Shown here: positions 11,000 to 21,455 of the stretch, piece by piece
How the letters are laid out: each line of letters begins with the position of its first letter
Position numbering within the stretch: position 1 is the first letter of the stretch
NCBI GenBank assembly: GCA_014529385.2
Contig: CM043966.1
Coordinates: 37,793,239-37,857,238, forward strand
Source of the DNA: Adiantum capillus-veneris
Lineage: Eukaryota > Streptophyta > Polypodiopsida > Polypodiales > Pteridaceae
Length of the DNA stretch: 64,000 nt
Direction of reading: 5' to 3'
Translations under genes and position numbers: made by a program
The notes under the pieces: generated by a model
Seen by the model: the letters and a program-made list of their open reading frames with translations, nothing else
Databases searched by the model: none
What the model was told of the DNA's origin: nothing

Positions 11000-11820
11000 A
11001 TCATCACCCGTGTCTAAAAATGAACATGGTTGCACAGGATTTGAGCAGGCTCTTTAGATCCTTGTCACGCCCAAAACCCTCTACGATTCCTAGTGGCAAG
11101 TGGCATCTGATTTGGTACAAGGACAACTTGAGGGGTTGGTGGTGTTCGTGTATCAGAAAGCACAAAATTTGAAGGTTAGCTACACGAGCGAGTCTCAAGC
11201 AACTCTATCTCTTGGGGGTTTACATGTGGCAAAAAACCACTTTCTCTTAGTGATAGGTTCATAAATCTTACAAATATGTAAGGATATATTTCAAATTCTT
11301 TAAAAAGTAGACATTTCAAAGGATTGGTTCTCTTTATCTTGTCCAAAATTTATATTTGGGAAATAATTAATGATCAAGGGATGCTTCTTTAATATTTTTT
11401 AAAAGCTAAATTCTTTTTTTTTTGGTCATTTCTTTTTGGGAATATATCTTGATATCTTTTAGATTCTAAGCCAAGTGATTTCTTCTTGGGCTTATTTAAG
11501 TTGATGACATACTTAAATACACTTTTCTTAAGTCTCTTGACCGATTGATTAACCTTAACTACTCTTAAAGGAGATTTGTCCATTTTGCATTATACTTGTA
11601 TCTTGTTCCCTTCAATTTTATACAAACGTTACACTCCCTTGATTGCAATAACTTGATTTTTGCTCAACCACTTCATCCTTGAAATTGCTTTATACACACA
11701 CACACACACACACCACTTGTGAGGGCCATGTCAAGGACTGCCGGTTGCACCATCTTTAAATGGATAAACCACAATTCTTGACATCCCTCCCGATTGAGAC
11801 CGACAGCAAGACACGACTGC

Positions 11821-11839
11821 CCGTGCTCTTTGATGCCAA
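11821..11839 (-). other. Candidate primer-binding site (Met-type, diverged)
   Basis: On the minus strand TTGGCATCAAAGAGC resembles the initiator-Met primer site TGGTATCAGAGC. It lies upstream of the minus-strand gag. The site is diverged and sits 10 bases from the proposed LTR end, so the call is tentative. Confidence 0.35.
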
Positions 11840-11849
11840 CTCAAGGGGG

Positions 11850-12383
11850 TGATAACATTCACTATTTTCCTACGAAGATCCCTTAACTCCAATATATCTT
11901 TCCTTATCGGTTCAAATTTTCTAGTCAAAGCCATCAGACTAAATTTGAACTCTACATTCCAAGGTCAACTAGAGAGAGTTTTCTACTTCACCCTTGGTTC
12001 AAGGTCGCTGATGCTTTTCCCTCGGTTATGACCAAGCACAATCGTCAGTGCATTCCCCCAAGATGAGTGTATTTACTAACTACACAAATTCCTCGTTCCT
12101 AAGTTTGATTCTGCTTCGTAGATTGAAATCCCTTTCCTCGTAATTGACTTAACTTAATGGAAAACATAAAATTGGGCTAACATAAAATTGGACTTAACTT
12201 TTTGGCCAACAAATCAATTCCCCAGAATCCACCCTCCCACCGAACCGTTTCATAGCAACTTTCCAAGGTAGTACTATGATACTAGCAAACAACTATTCCA
12301 AACATGTCGATCCACGAATACATTTTAGGCATTTGAAAGAAGCATGCAAACTATTGCAAACCCTTGCAAGTGTGCATTTATCA
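11850..12383 (-). repeat. Candidate 5' LTR of the minus-strand gypsy element
   Basis: A 534-bp segment bounded by TGATAA (11850) and TTATCA (12383). These form 6-bp terminal inverted repeats beginning TG and ending CA. It adjoins the candidate primer site. No second copy was found in the window, so this is a hypothesis from termini and position only. Confidence 0.3.
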
Positions 12384-14121
12384 GGTGGTCCCCACCTTTT
12401 TTTCCTTTTTAGAATATTTTAATTCATTTTTCCTTTAGTATTATTAAAGTTATCTACTTATCTTTCAAGAAATCATATATACTTCTCCAAGCATATCCCT
12501 ATCCTTGTCCTAAGACTCGAGTATCCTGTCTCCTCCGCCACGTGTAGAGGCAGTGACTTTACAAAATTAATCTACCTTAACTTACTTTTAGATAAATATT
12601 CTGAGAAGTAGAGCAAAGGTCCGATTGATGAGGACAATTGCGGGATAGCCAATTTAGGTTCCTAGCCTTTGCAAGGTTCATTTTTACCAAACAATTAGAA
12701 GAGTTCCATAATTAAATCACATCTTCCTCCCTTATCCAATTCCTTTTTGGATCCATTTTTCTTCCTCCATTCCTGTCGACATCATGCCTACTTGGACTAA
12801 GCCGATTTCTAGACGTATCCATGGGTCCTCCCACCCGGCTGATCCGATCCTAATTTCTAGGGCATTGAATGAACTTGAGATCAAAATACAGACCAATGGT
12901 TATCATCCTAGCCAGAAAGGACCATCCCCCATTGCATCCCATAGGTGAATACTTGCACTGGCCTTTTTTTAAACATGTAAGACAAATTTTATACTTAAAA
13001 CTTCTATGTTATGTTAGAGCTATCCACGTCAAATCTTCTTGATAAAGTTTTAATCCTAGTTGAAATTTAAATTAGGTTCATTGAGTTACAATCTCTTAGT
13101 TTCTATTTCCTTTTGATGTCTACTCAAGCATCGAGTTATAATCTCTTAGCCTCTTTGGAGTTAAGGTTTTGTCTCGACATAAGTTTGAAGTTAACCCCGT
13201 CTTTCACGAATCCCATTTGTTTTCTCTGCATCATTTTCCATGGAAGCGATGGGGTTTTATGTTTAAGAAACATGGTTTTCACTTCCGTATCCCCTTGCCC
13301 CCCTCCCCCCCTCTCCCTTCATAGCTGCAAAAAAAACTTGAAAGTAGACTAACTTGAAATGAACAATGCATATGTTCTCTACAACAACCCTTGGTTGGGT
13401 GTGAGCCATGAGTAGTAAACACAAACATTTAGAATGCATTATCTTGTAATCTCAAGTCAAACAATCTTAAAGCTTCTTTTGATTGATGCAAGATTAGATG
13501 ATGGTTTATGCAAGAGTAGAATCCTTTGATGAATGATAGTGTAAGAGTAATTTGCAAAATTCCTAAGAGTGGACATGCTCATGTAGTGAGAAATGCTCAT
13601 GCAATGGACTATGAATGATTAGAAAATTCTTCTTTAAGATGGAATTTAAGCTTATCTTTGCTTCTATGGAGAGAATTAATCACGTGGCTAGGAGAGGCTT
13701 AAAGAGTTGGATTTTCCAATTGACAAGAGGGGAGATAACCTTGCTTGGAATGAAAATCTTCTTTCAAAGAAAACTTCTTTAATTATGATAAAATTGCCCT
13801 TCAAAACTCAACTTTCTCTTGAGAGAAATTATATTACTAAAAATCTTACACATGTATACTTTATAGAGAGGAAAAAAAAGGTCTATTTCTTCATTTAACT
13901 TGAATGCATAATAAAGAAAAATTTGTGAGCCTTTTGTGAGAGCATTTCTTTTGGAAAATTATAATGCCTACTTTGAAAAATTAAGGTTAGTTCCAAAAAT
14001 TCCAGTACTTAGTTGTCTTTGGTTTATGGCATTTATCTTTATTATGTAATGTAGGTAAGAGAAAAATAGTAACTTAAAAGCGATAAGAAATTGTTGTGGG
14101 GGTTTAGGGATAAGTATACAT
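12384..14121. other. AT-rich unassigned sequence
   Basis: No recognisable gene, RNA or transposon protein on either strand. A C-rich run (CCCCTTGCCCCCCTCCCCCC) lies near 13290-13315. Open stretches are under 80 codons and have no domain. Confidence 0.45.
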
Positions 14122-14614
14122 ATTATTCACCATTCATCATGCATACTATCTAGATAAGTATGATCTCCAAGCACCTATAGATAAAGAGAGTGCTTCCTAC
14201 TGTCTCTAGACCATATTAGCATGGTACTTTAAAGAACTTGAAATAACATCATAGTTAATGATTAGTAACATTGTTAGTTAACATAAAAATTTAATAATTT
14301 GTTCTTCTAAGAAAGTTTGCTTATGGAAACATGAGAGCTTAAGCATGAGATTTAAGATGTGCAATTTTATTCACCATTCATCACGCATACTATTTAGATA
14401 AGTATGATCTCCATGCACCTGTGGTATAAAGAGTGTGCTTTCTACTCTCTCTAAGCCATATTAGTATGGTACTCTAAAGAACTTGAAATAACAAAATTTG
14501 AAATAATATCGTGGTTAGTGGTTAGTAACGCTGTTAGCTAACAAGAAAAAACAATTATTCGTTCTTCTAAGAAAGCTTGCTTATGGAAACATGAGAGCTT
14601 AAGCATGAGTGAAC
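14122..14614. repeat. 244-bp tandem duplication (target of the LINE insertion)
   Basis: TTCACCATTCATCA starts copies at 14126 and 14370, an offset of 244 bp. Shared landmarks are GATAAGTATGATCTCCA, AAGAACTTGAAATAAC and TATGGAAACATGAGAGCTTA. Copies are about 85-90% alike by eye. The second copy ends at the LINE insertion point. Confidence 0.92.
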
Positions 14615-14616
14615 TT
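14601..14616. repeat. Target-site duplication, 3' side of the LINE
   Basis: AAGCATGAGTGAACTT, identical to 20214-20229. It flanks the poly(A) end of the LINE. Confidence 0.93.
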
Positions 14617-14761
14617 TTTTTTTTTCGAGAAAAATATCATTCTATTAGTTAATGAAATTGTCCATAGGTCTACAACCACCACCTCTTTGAGAGAGGGCTA
14701 CAAAAACCATGATGGGGAGACTCTCCCAATGAAAAAAGATAGCATATGTACAATGGGGCTA

Positions 14762-17700
14762 AATCAAGAGATGGGAGGAGGGAAAAGCCACACAAGTGAA
14801 CGATAGTGCCATCTGAGTACACCCTAGACCATGGTGAAAAAAGGGCCAGGACACCAAAGTCAAAGGAAGGCCTCTCTGTTATCCTGCATGCGGTCAGAGC
14901 TGCCCTGAGGTCTCTCAAGTTGTCCTCTGAGAGGCTCTAACCAAAGATCGCGAACAGTCTCTGCTGGTGGTACAAGGCGAGCCTCAAAGATGCGGAAGCA
15001 ACGGGCCCGCCAGATGAACCAGAGTGTTAGGCCACTGATGAGCTTCCATCACTCCTCTCTCTCACTGCAACACTCCTGTGGAGTAAGCTCTGTGGCAGAC
15101 TAGAGTGTAGGTCTCGCCCCCCTGCATCACTATCACCCTGCTGGTGGAAGATAGCTCAAACTGAAGTGCCGGGTCCGTGAGAGTGGACCAAGCAGCTGCC
15201 CCCCAAGTGTACTTCCGAGCCGTGGAGAGAGCTGGCATCAACCGAAGAACGCTAAGCCACACCTACTGTGCCAAGAGACAGTCCCAAAGACAGTGACACT
15301 GACTCTCCACAAGATGATCACAAGCTGTACATGCGGCTGAGAGACCACTATACACAAGCCAACTCCCAACTAATGTAGCTCTGTGTGCGACCAGCCACTA
15401 AAACAAAGTGACTCACCTCGGCTCTCTGCAGTCCCACAACCTCTCCCAAAAAGCTGCCAAGAACTCAACTGTGAGACCCTCCTGCCAATGAGGTGCTACA
15501 GAGCAGGGTGAGCCTCTCTCTGTGATGCCAGTATGTGAAGTCCTAGTCGAACAGTGCACTGAAAGAAAGGGACACCTGGGTAGTCTGCAAAAGAGAAAGG
15601 GTCCCTCCAAACAAGGGGTTGTCGCAAGTGCTCCTCCATGAAAGTAGGCTTCCACTGTTCCAGGCCTCGCCGCAAATGCTCCCAAGATCGAAGCAAATCC
15701 ATAGCGAAGCGGTCCTCCAGTCTCCTGCTCAAACCAACTCTACGCATCTTTGCAAAGATCCATCTGGTCGAAGGTGACCAGGGGCCTCCTGCTTGAGGCA
15801 CCCTAGCACAAAGCCACTGCAGCAAGAACTCCTTCCACGGCTCCTCACCTAGAAGAAGTCCTCGGAAAATGAACTTACCCAGAAGGGCTCTGCTCTATTG
15901 TGCTGGGTCTATGATCCCCAGCCCTCCCTGTGAACAAGGAAGAGTGATGACCTGCCAAGCCACTTTGGCCCGGGCTATCATAGTGTCATGCCCTGACCAA
16001 AGGAAGTTCCTGATCAGCCTCTCTACCTAACTGATACAAGAACTCAAGAAGTCATGCCCTGACCAAAGGAAGTTTCTGATCAGCCTCTCTACCTAACTGA
16101 TACAAGAACTCCAGCAAAAGTGATGTACCACATAATAGCCAACAACACCTGGCTAGACACTACAACTCTGTCAGCCAAAGAAAGTCGTGCGGAGCTCCAA
16201 TGTAACAACTCCCTTCTGATAGACAGGAGGAGGGGAGCAATTTTCTGCTTGGGAGACAAGTCCAAACCAACCTGACAGCCCAAGTACCAAACTGCAGTCC
16301 CTGGGGGAATCCACCTGAAACCCTCACCTGGAATCCAATTGGGCACAGGAGCACTACCAACCGAGGAAACCACTGTCTTTCTCCAGTTGATCAGTGCGCA
16401 AGATGCACAACAAAAGGTCTCAAGAGCCTGCTCACACTTGTGCAGGTTGGCCTCCAGGTTGTTAGGCATCTCTCCTGTGTGCAAGATGTACTGAAAAGCA
16501 CTACAAAGATCTGGGCCAAGCAAGTCCCAGTACTCCTAGAAAAAACTGAGAATTAAGCCATTCTCTACCCGGACAACTACCATGGGGGAGTGCACTAAGA
16601 GCCGTGTGCAAGTCCTCAAGCTGAAGTGGCAGCTCAAGCCTCTGACACATCTCCTCACTTACAAGGCAAGGCATCTATCCCCAAACCTGCTCCCTGCATG
16701 CATCTTGACGCTCTGACTGAGGCTCTGCAGATAGTAACTCACAATAAAAGTCAGTAGCAATTGCACGCATATCCTTTGGCTCAGAAGCAACCGACCCATC
16801 AGGCCTCCTCAATTGACTGACCTTGGCATGCTATGCCGAGGTTCCAGTGCCTTGAAGAAAGCACCAGTCACTCTGTCACCCACTTGTGTCCACTGAGATG
16901 CCTGTCAATGGAAAGCAAACTCATGGCACTGCTCCTCTGTGCTAACAAGCTCCTGGCGAGCCTGTTGTAACTACTCCTCTAACCAAGGACTATCTGGATG
17001 TTTCTCTTGCATCCTCTGTAAGTAAGCAACACCACATCTGAGACGCACCTCCTCCTCTCTCACTGCAGCCAGGCGAGCCAAAGACTCCTGAAGAAAGAAA
17101 CGACTAATCTGAGCAAGTCTTGAGGCCACTCTGTCAACAGGAGAATCCTGCATGTCCAAGCTCTCTATCCAGAGACCCTCTACTCGCTCTCTGAGTGTAG
17201 AGTTTAGTAAGAACCTCTCAGGGATGTGAAGCATCGTGCTCCCCCTCCTTTGCCTATCTGCCACTGTGAGGATCATTGGTGCATGGTCCGAGAAGGAGGT
17301 CCCTACTAGAATGGCAACTGTCCCACCCAAGTCACAGAAATAGTCACTAGTGTAGAAGCGATCTATCCGTGATAGATTCACTCCTCCCACTCTGCGGTCC
17401 GAACGAGAGAAGGCCAGGATGTCTGGGGGCCTCACAAATCTAGAGTGATGCTACACATCCAAAACCCTCAAATTCATACAAAACCTCTCCCAAGCGGTCA
17501 ACTCAGCTCCATGCACAGTAGCATGGCTACCACCAATCCTGCCAGAAGGGTCCTTCAACATATTGAAGTCACCCCCTATGCACCACTGCTCTGTCTGCGG
17601 TAGAGACTCAACAATCTGTGACCAAAACGCTGCTCATGCAGTTGCCACATTGGGTGGATATATGTTCAGGAATCCCACAAGGCAACCCTGAACGTGCATA

Positions 17701-18016
17701 GTGATCCACTGAGCCCTGCTTGACACAATAATCCCTTTGCCCACAATGGCCTACTATAAAGAATCCGCAATAGTCATACATACCCAATCCTGGATTCCTC
17801 TAGGTCCAAAGCAGCTGACCAAAAAGTATCATATCGTCCATGCAAGAGCTGAACACATCGTCTAATGCGAATCTCACATAGATGATGCTCCTCTAGCATA
17901 AGGAGATCAATCTCTCCTCCCACAAGGCAACGATGAAGCTCTTGACGCACTCGGCCCCTCTGACGCTGAAACTGGGGCCCACCTAATCCCTGCATGTTCC
18001 ATGAGATGATCCTCAT
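14762..18016 (-). pseudogene. LINE ORF2: endonuclease and reverse transcriptase, RT core deleted
   Basis: Start ATG at 18016 (MRIISWNMQGLGG). The AP-like endonuclease shows LEEHHL and, after frame changes, NLSRIDRFYTSD and SFSDHAP (about 17370-17280). A linker ends near 16975. The RT region keeps only the part before the palm (LGPDLCSAFQYILHTGEMP, about 16520-16465). It then jumps to the thumb region (EANLHKCEQALETF, WRKTVV, LSLADRVVV, about 16455-16140). About 600 bp, including the FADD site present in the second copy, is missing at about 16456. A second loss of about 540 bp is at 15610. The C-terminal zf-RVT-like part (EFLAAFWERLW) is at about 15470-15060. A 66-bp tandem duplication lies at 15985-16116. 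The product cannot be a functional polymerase. Confidence 0.88.
15985..16116. repeat. 66-bp tandem duplication inside LINE ORF2
   Basis: The segment beginning GTCATGCCCTGACCAAAGGA occurs at 15985 and again at 16051, nearly identical. The second LINE copy has it once, so it arose in this copy. Confidence 0.93.
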
Positions 18017-18226
18017 GGGGAGCGAGAGAGAACAGATGCTGTTGTAGCAGCTAAACGTGCTATCTTCGGGGCTGGCTTGGATGGGAAGTAATCCACATCC
18101 GAGTGTCTTCTAGATAAGCGTGACTGTAGAGAGTGCCGGGCCTAAAACCCAAGTAGACTGAGCCGTATGTAAAGCAACCTCCTCTATCCAGGAGTCCTTA
18201 TGAATGTGTACATAGCATAGAGAGCA

Positions 18227-18768
18227 CTACGTATCAGCAAAGAAGTGAACCACAATGTGTCTACATCCTGCTACATCTGGAGAGGTCACAGCAAACTTGG
18301 CCAATGGCCATAGAGTCTGAAGCATGTCTGTAACTCCTAGGTCTCCCATGTGGTGAGAGAACTCTAGGGCCTGTGTATGGAGACACTCCAACACTGCCTC
18401 GAGAGTCCACTCAGTCTGGTCCCTGCCGCAAAGGGGAAAAGAGAAGCCAACCACTGAGTCCAAGGCCTCTATCCCCCTAGCTGCAAGGAACATAACATGG
18501 ACCCTGAAGTAGGCTGCCTCAAGGTCTAATGAGGAGTCACGGAGAAAGCGTGTAAAGTCGTAGGCAAAGAAGTCCCATTGGTGCCGAATGTCAAAGCTCC
18601 TCAGACCACAAGGGACTACTACAAAAGGAGACGTCTGTACCTGTAGAGGGGGTCGTAAGAAAGGTTGTCCCTCTCTCGCCAAGTGACTTATGGCAAAGGC
18701 ACTGCCAAGAGATCTCCTAGCAGCCGGAGATGGCCCTGTCCTGTGGGTCGAGGGTGGAACTGGAGCGA

Positions 18769-18799
<31 letters not shown>

Positions 18800-19829
18800 T
18801 GTAGGAGCAGAGGGAGATGGGCGGGGGGGAACGGCAAAGGTAGAGGGGAAAGGGGGAGAGGCGGCGGGAGTAGGGGGTGGGGGAGAAGCTGATGGGGAGG
18901 GGGGGAACTCAGGGGGAGGGGGGCTGTTGAGGGTGAAGCTGAGGTGGGGGCTGGAGCAGGGATCGTGTCCTACTCAAGAGGATCGAATCGGTTCCCCGTG
19001 GGAACCCATTGCTGTTGGGTAAGCGCCTAAGGACCACTCTAAGTGCCAAGTTGTCGCTGTGGCCCCTGCCGCCGTCGTCGACCATGAACTTGCTGCCGTC
19101 CCTCCTCCGCTGGAGCCCCAGGCTCTGTGTCTCTAACTGTGGCTGCTAGCCAGCCTTAGTAGGCTGGGGCCGAGTCTGTGGTGTAGGTCGGGGCCTCCTC
19201 TGTGGATAGGCCTTCATAAGATGGCCCATATGTCGACAAATGAAGCACTGGTTTGGGAGGCCCGAATACTCCACGCTCTATTTAAACCAACCCCCACTCA
19301 CCTGAGGAAGGAGGATGACCTTCGCGAGAGTGGAGTGTCCCTAACCAGAACGCAAACTGAGGGAATGCCGGGCACCTTGGCAGCTACTGATGCTGCCGTG
19401 TGAGGTACTATCGTTGAGCCTATCCTGGACAAAAGTGGTAGGTACTCCCTCCGCAAACCAAGAAAGTAGATGGAGATGGGAATGTCTGCCTCCTCTACCA
19501 AAACATCTGAAGCATGGTCAAAACCATGTCTCCACTGTCGAAAGTGGGCTCGAACTGCTCGGATGGTCAAGGGGCTCATGGTGATGACCTTGGACGCCAT
19601 CTCGGAGGTCTCAAACTCGATCTGATAGTAGCCTCGTCCCAAGGATCTGAACGTCCAAGATCTTGCCCACCTCTGCAAGAAGGCGGGCCTAGAGAAGGTC
19701 ATCAGCTCCCACCTCTGTTGTGGGGCTCGCTTGCTCTATCGGTGAAAGATAAAGTCTAATGGTGGGCTCTGTAGGGTCGGGCAAGGGGGCTTCCTACGAG
19801 TCCCTTTGAGGCGGAGCATGAGCCTTCAT
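18227..19829 (-). pseudogene. LINE ORF1 (nucleic-acid-binding protein)
   Basis: Likely start ATG at 19829 (MKAHAPPQRD). After a frame change comes a region resembling the plant LINE/DUF4283 N-terminal fold (about 19702-19300; SRPAFLQRW, GRGYYQIEFE, WRHGFD). A CCHC-type zinc knuckle with the last Cys replaced by Tyr follows (CFICRHMGHLMKAY, about 19245-19205). Then comes a proline-rich linker encoded by a 29-base C run, and a C-terminal region at 18682-18227 with no known fold. ORF1 proteins bind LINE RNA. Several stops and frameshifts make it non-functional. Confidence 0.75.
18771..18799. repeat. Poly(G) tract, 29 bases
   Basis: Uninterrupted G run on +, poly(C) in the LINE sense strand, inside the ORF1 proline-rich linker. 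Length instability here shifts the ORF1 frame. Confidence 0.97.
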
Positions 19830-20013
19830 CAGTGTTTGTTGCCGTGAAGAAAGGGTGAAGAGTCGATGATGAGAAGTGGCCTTCTACGATTGAGTACGTC
19901 GAGTAGGCTGACTACTTCAACCCAACAGAAAAAGGGATGGAGGGAAGAATGTCGATGCGGAGAGAGTGGGATTGTGAGGTGGGGCTGGCAACTGAAGCAC
20001 GACAAAAAAAGAA

Positions 20014-20041
20014 GGGGGGGGGGGGGGGGGGGGGGGGGGGG
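20014..20041. repeat. Poly(G) tract, 28 bases, in the LINE 5' leader
   Basis: Uninterrupted G run. A second 18-base run lies at 20135-20152. On the LINE sense strand these are C runs in the 5' untranslated region. Confidence 0.97.
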
Positions 20042-20213
20042 CTGACGCGAGCAAGCGGGCAGCGGGCTGAGGCTGGGGCGTTGGGTACGAGTACAGGTAG
20101 CGGGCAGGCAATTGGGTTGTGCACTCTGGATTGTGGGGGGGGGGGGGGGGGGAGAGCGATGACATGAGAGGGGGGTGCTGTGCATGTGCGGGGGCAGCAA
20201 CGAGCTGTGAAAA

Positions 20214-20229
20214 AAGCATGAGTGAACTT
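20214..20229. repeat. Target-site duplication, 5' side of the LINE
   Basis: AAGCATGAGTGAACTT, an exact match to 14601-14616. Confidence 0.93.
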
Positions 20230-21069
20230 AGAATCAAAAGTAACCACAATCTTGTTTTAAGATGTGCAATGACAAGAAAATATTACCTTGGTGTAAGTAG
20301 GTAAAGTCTTCTCCTCGCTTCAAGGGATTATTGAAAAAATGCATTGACGTAGCCGGATCTCTTCCTTTTCACCTTCACTTAAAGACCATCAATTGCGCTA
20401 CTTGGAATGAGAGAAAGGAATGAGACAAGGAAGATTCAAGTTATGAAAAGCTTGAGCGTTAGGAGAGAGGAGAGGGAGAGTGTAATGAGAAGAAGAAGAT
20501 CAAGTTAAGACAAACTTGATTAGGGTTTTAACCATGGCTTCTCTTGGAGAGGGGGTGTGTGTAGAAGATGTGTGTGAAAAAGGCTTATAGCTATGGCCTT
20601 TTCAAGCTTAGTCTCAAGTTTGCACCTTGAAAAATGAAGGAGAGAAGTGTAAAATCAGAAGAGAATCCCTTTTTTTGTGCACATTTTAAATAAGTGCCTT
20701 CACTTATCTCGATAGCTTATCTTCCTTATCAAAAAATTCTCTTTACTTATCTTGCTTTTAAAAAATTCTTCAACAAGTTACTTACTCACCTTATCTTCTC
20801 TTCTCCTTTTTCCTTATCTTTTTCTTTTCCTTTTTCTTTATCTTTTCGTTTTTCTTTATCTTTCTCTATATGCTATTTTTCTTGAGATGAAAAGCTGATT
20901 TCCTATGCATTCGTTAGGTCCATGTTCCCATGGTGCAAACTTAAAGTGTCTCATGAGTAAACTCTGGTGCTTGGATTTAGCCCAAATTTACCAGAACATT
21001 TGTCTTTTTGATTCAATGGTTTAGATGTGTTGGTTAAGAGTAAGGGCTAAGATGAGGCCCTTACATTTG
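20230..21069. other. Unassigned sequence with pyrimidine-rich minisatellite
   Basis: No gene recognised. At about 20795-20880 an imperfect repeat of TTTTTCTTTATCTTTTC-like units gives a strand-biased pyrimidine tract. The sequence just right of the LINE (TTAAGATGTGCAAT, 20257) recurs at 14352, so this flank continues the pre-insertion repeat. Confidence 0.45.
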
Positions 21070-21455
21070 GATCTCCTTTTATTGCAGTGGTATGTATCAG
21101 CTTCCCAATCATTATCTTTTTTAGTCTCAGTCATTGTGTCTTCCACCATTTTCTTGGCTTGTTTATGTCCTCTTGATCGATGACTTCGCTTGCTGCCCTT
21201 GCTTTCCTCAGCATGTTTCTGGCTTCGATGAGATTCATGAGACTGTGTCCATCTTTCTACTCTCTGTGCACGTATGTGCCTAGAATGGGTTAAATGTTGA
21301 GAATCCCTTAATTCATCAGTTGTTCCTTGTCTTGAAGGACATCTCTCTCATTCCCAGGTTCTCTCTCAGTCTCAGAGCCTCGATCTAACTCTTCCTGGAT
21401 TGAGCTGACGCGTTCCGGATCATCCATGAATCTGATAGTTGGCCTTTTGCCATGT
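21070..21455 (-). pseudogene. Arg/Ser/His-rich coding-like remnant (unrecognised host or element gene)
   Basis: Minus-strand translation gives about 45 residues ending in a stop (contains RFMDDPERVSSIQEELDRGS and ERDVLQDKEQL). After a one-base frame change it continues for about 85 residues rich in Arg, Ser, His and Lys (ERWTQSHESHRSQKHAEES, KRSHRSRGHKQAKK). That composition is typical of RS-like tails of nuclear RNA-processing proteins. I do not recognise the gene. The frameshift and lack of flanking exons suggest a broken fragment. The coding interpretation rests on composition, so it is tentative. Confidence 0.4.

Larger units (their letters stand above)
9944..11849 (-). mobile_element. 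Decayed Ty3/gypsy element, gag region (minus strand)
   Basis: Reading down the minus strand: a candidate primer-binding site near 11839-11821, untranslated leader, a retrotransposon gag domain (about 10999-10400), a zinc knuckle (10373-10333) and a gag-pol linker-like open stretch (10195-9944). No protease or polymerase domain follows before the tandem repeat at 9.85 kb. Stops and a frameshift show that it is inactive. Confidence 0.65.
14617..20213 (-). mobile_element. LINE retrotransposon, 5'-complete but internally deleted
   Basis: About 5.6 kb on the minus strand. It has a 5' leader with poly(C), ORF1 (DUF4283-like region, zinc knuckle, proline-rich linker), ORF2 (AP endonuclease, RT remnant, zf-RVT-like C-terminus) and a poly(A) tail (T run at about 14615-14625 on +). 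A 16-bp target-site duplication brackets it, so it entered by target-primed reverse transcription and reached its 5' end. Comparison with the copy at 58547-64000 shows two internal losses, including the RT catalytic core. Both ORFs carry stops and frameshifts. Confidence 0.93.

Noticed and set aside
18665-19022. Glycine-rich plus-strand frames
   Set aside because: Antisense of LINE ORF1 through a poly(G) run; no initiation context or domain.
19829-20249. Proline-rich minus-strand frames of 110-123 codons
   Set aside because: Translations of poly(C) in the LINE 5' leader in three frames at once, so not evidence of a gene.
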